Translations under genes and position numbers: made by a program
Shown here: positions 5,468 to 5,489 of the stretch, piece after piece
How positions within the stretch are numbered: position 1 is the first letter of the stretch
Layout of the letters: each line of letters starts with the position of its first letter
The notes under the pieces: generated by a model
The model's database searches: none
Told to the model about the DNA's origin: nothing
The model's input: the letters and a program-made list of their open reading frames with translations, nothing else
NCBI GenBank assembly: GCA_013329615.1
Contig: DUKA01000218.1
Span: 8,826-14,314, forward strand
From: Candidatus Bathyarchaeota archaeon
GTDB lineage: Archaea > Thermoproteota > Bathyarchaeia > TCS64
Direction: 5' to 3'
Length of the DNA: 5,489 nt

Positions 5468-5489
5468 TGGTGGGACCGCCCGGATTTGA
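5468..5489 (-). tRNA. 3' end of a tRNA with encoded CCA, cut by window edge (possibly tRNA-Pro)
   Basis: Read on the minus strand, the last 22 bases of the window give TCAAAT, which fits positions 55-60 of a T loop, then CCGGG (3' half of a T stem beginning with the invariant C61), CGGTCCC (3' half of a 7-base acceptor stem), A as discriminator, and CCA. Every segment has the right length for a tRNA 3' end, and the CCA is encoded. The matching 5' halves lie outside the window; they should read CCCGG for the T stem and GGGACCG for the acceptor. A GGG-starting acceptor with discriminator A resembles archaeal tRNA-Pro as I remember it, but the anticodon is not visible, so identity is only a guess. 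Confidence 0.62.

Noticed and set aside
1..5489. CRISPR arrays, insertion sequences, long direct repeats.
   Set aside because: Reading both strands showed no regularly spaced repeats, no transposase-like protein and no terminal inverted repeats.

Overview
The window looks like chromosomal DNA from a moderately GC-rich archaeon. The evidence is a replication protein A (RPA)-type single-stranded DNA-binding protein, a small SWIM zinc-finger protein, a COG1407-type phosphoesterase, TATA-box promoters placed so that several transcripts would be leaderless or nearly so, and part of a tRNA with encoded CCA. A TACK-type lineage such as Bathyarchaeia is my guess from the flavour of the proteins; nothing here proves it. 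Coding density is very high and no gene-free stretch exceeds about 150 bases.

Left part (1-1322, all minus strand): an RPA-like OB-fold protein that runs off the left edge, then a 37-residue single-span membrane protein, then a 139-residue SWIM zinc-finger protein. Read in transcription order this is SWIM, small membrane protein, RPA; both downstream genes appear to have their own TATA box. A 149-base divergent intergenic region (1323-1471) separates this group from a plus-strand calcineurin-like phosphoesterase (1472-2257). Its annotated GTG start may be too short: the frame is open upstream and reads like the missing N-terminus of the family. SWIM, RPA and COG1407 proteins all have links to DNA repair or recombination in other organisms, so this half may be a small DNA-maintenance neighbourhood (inference).

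Middle part (2251-4957, minus strand): a two-gene operon, an M28-type metallopeptidase with a PA-domain insertion followed 4 bases later by a radical SAM protein with an auxiliary cysteine cluster. The radical SAM gene ends inside the last codons of the convergent phosphoesterase gene (7-base tail-to-tail overlap). A peptidase translated with a radical SAM enzyme suggests peptide or cofactor modification, but no precursor peptide gene is visible.

Right part (4958-5489): a short divergent intergenic region, a SnoaL/NTF2-like protein of bacterial appearance with about 50% GC against roughly 60% or more in the neighbours, and, 21 bases beyond its stop codon, the 3' end of a minus-strand tRNA (possibly tRNA-Pro) cut by the window edge. 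The position next to a tRNA 3' end and the lower GC suggest that the SnoaL gene was acquired by transfer.
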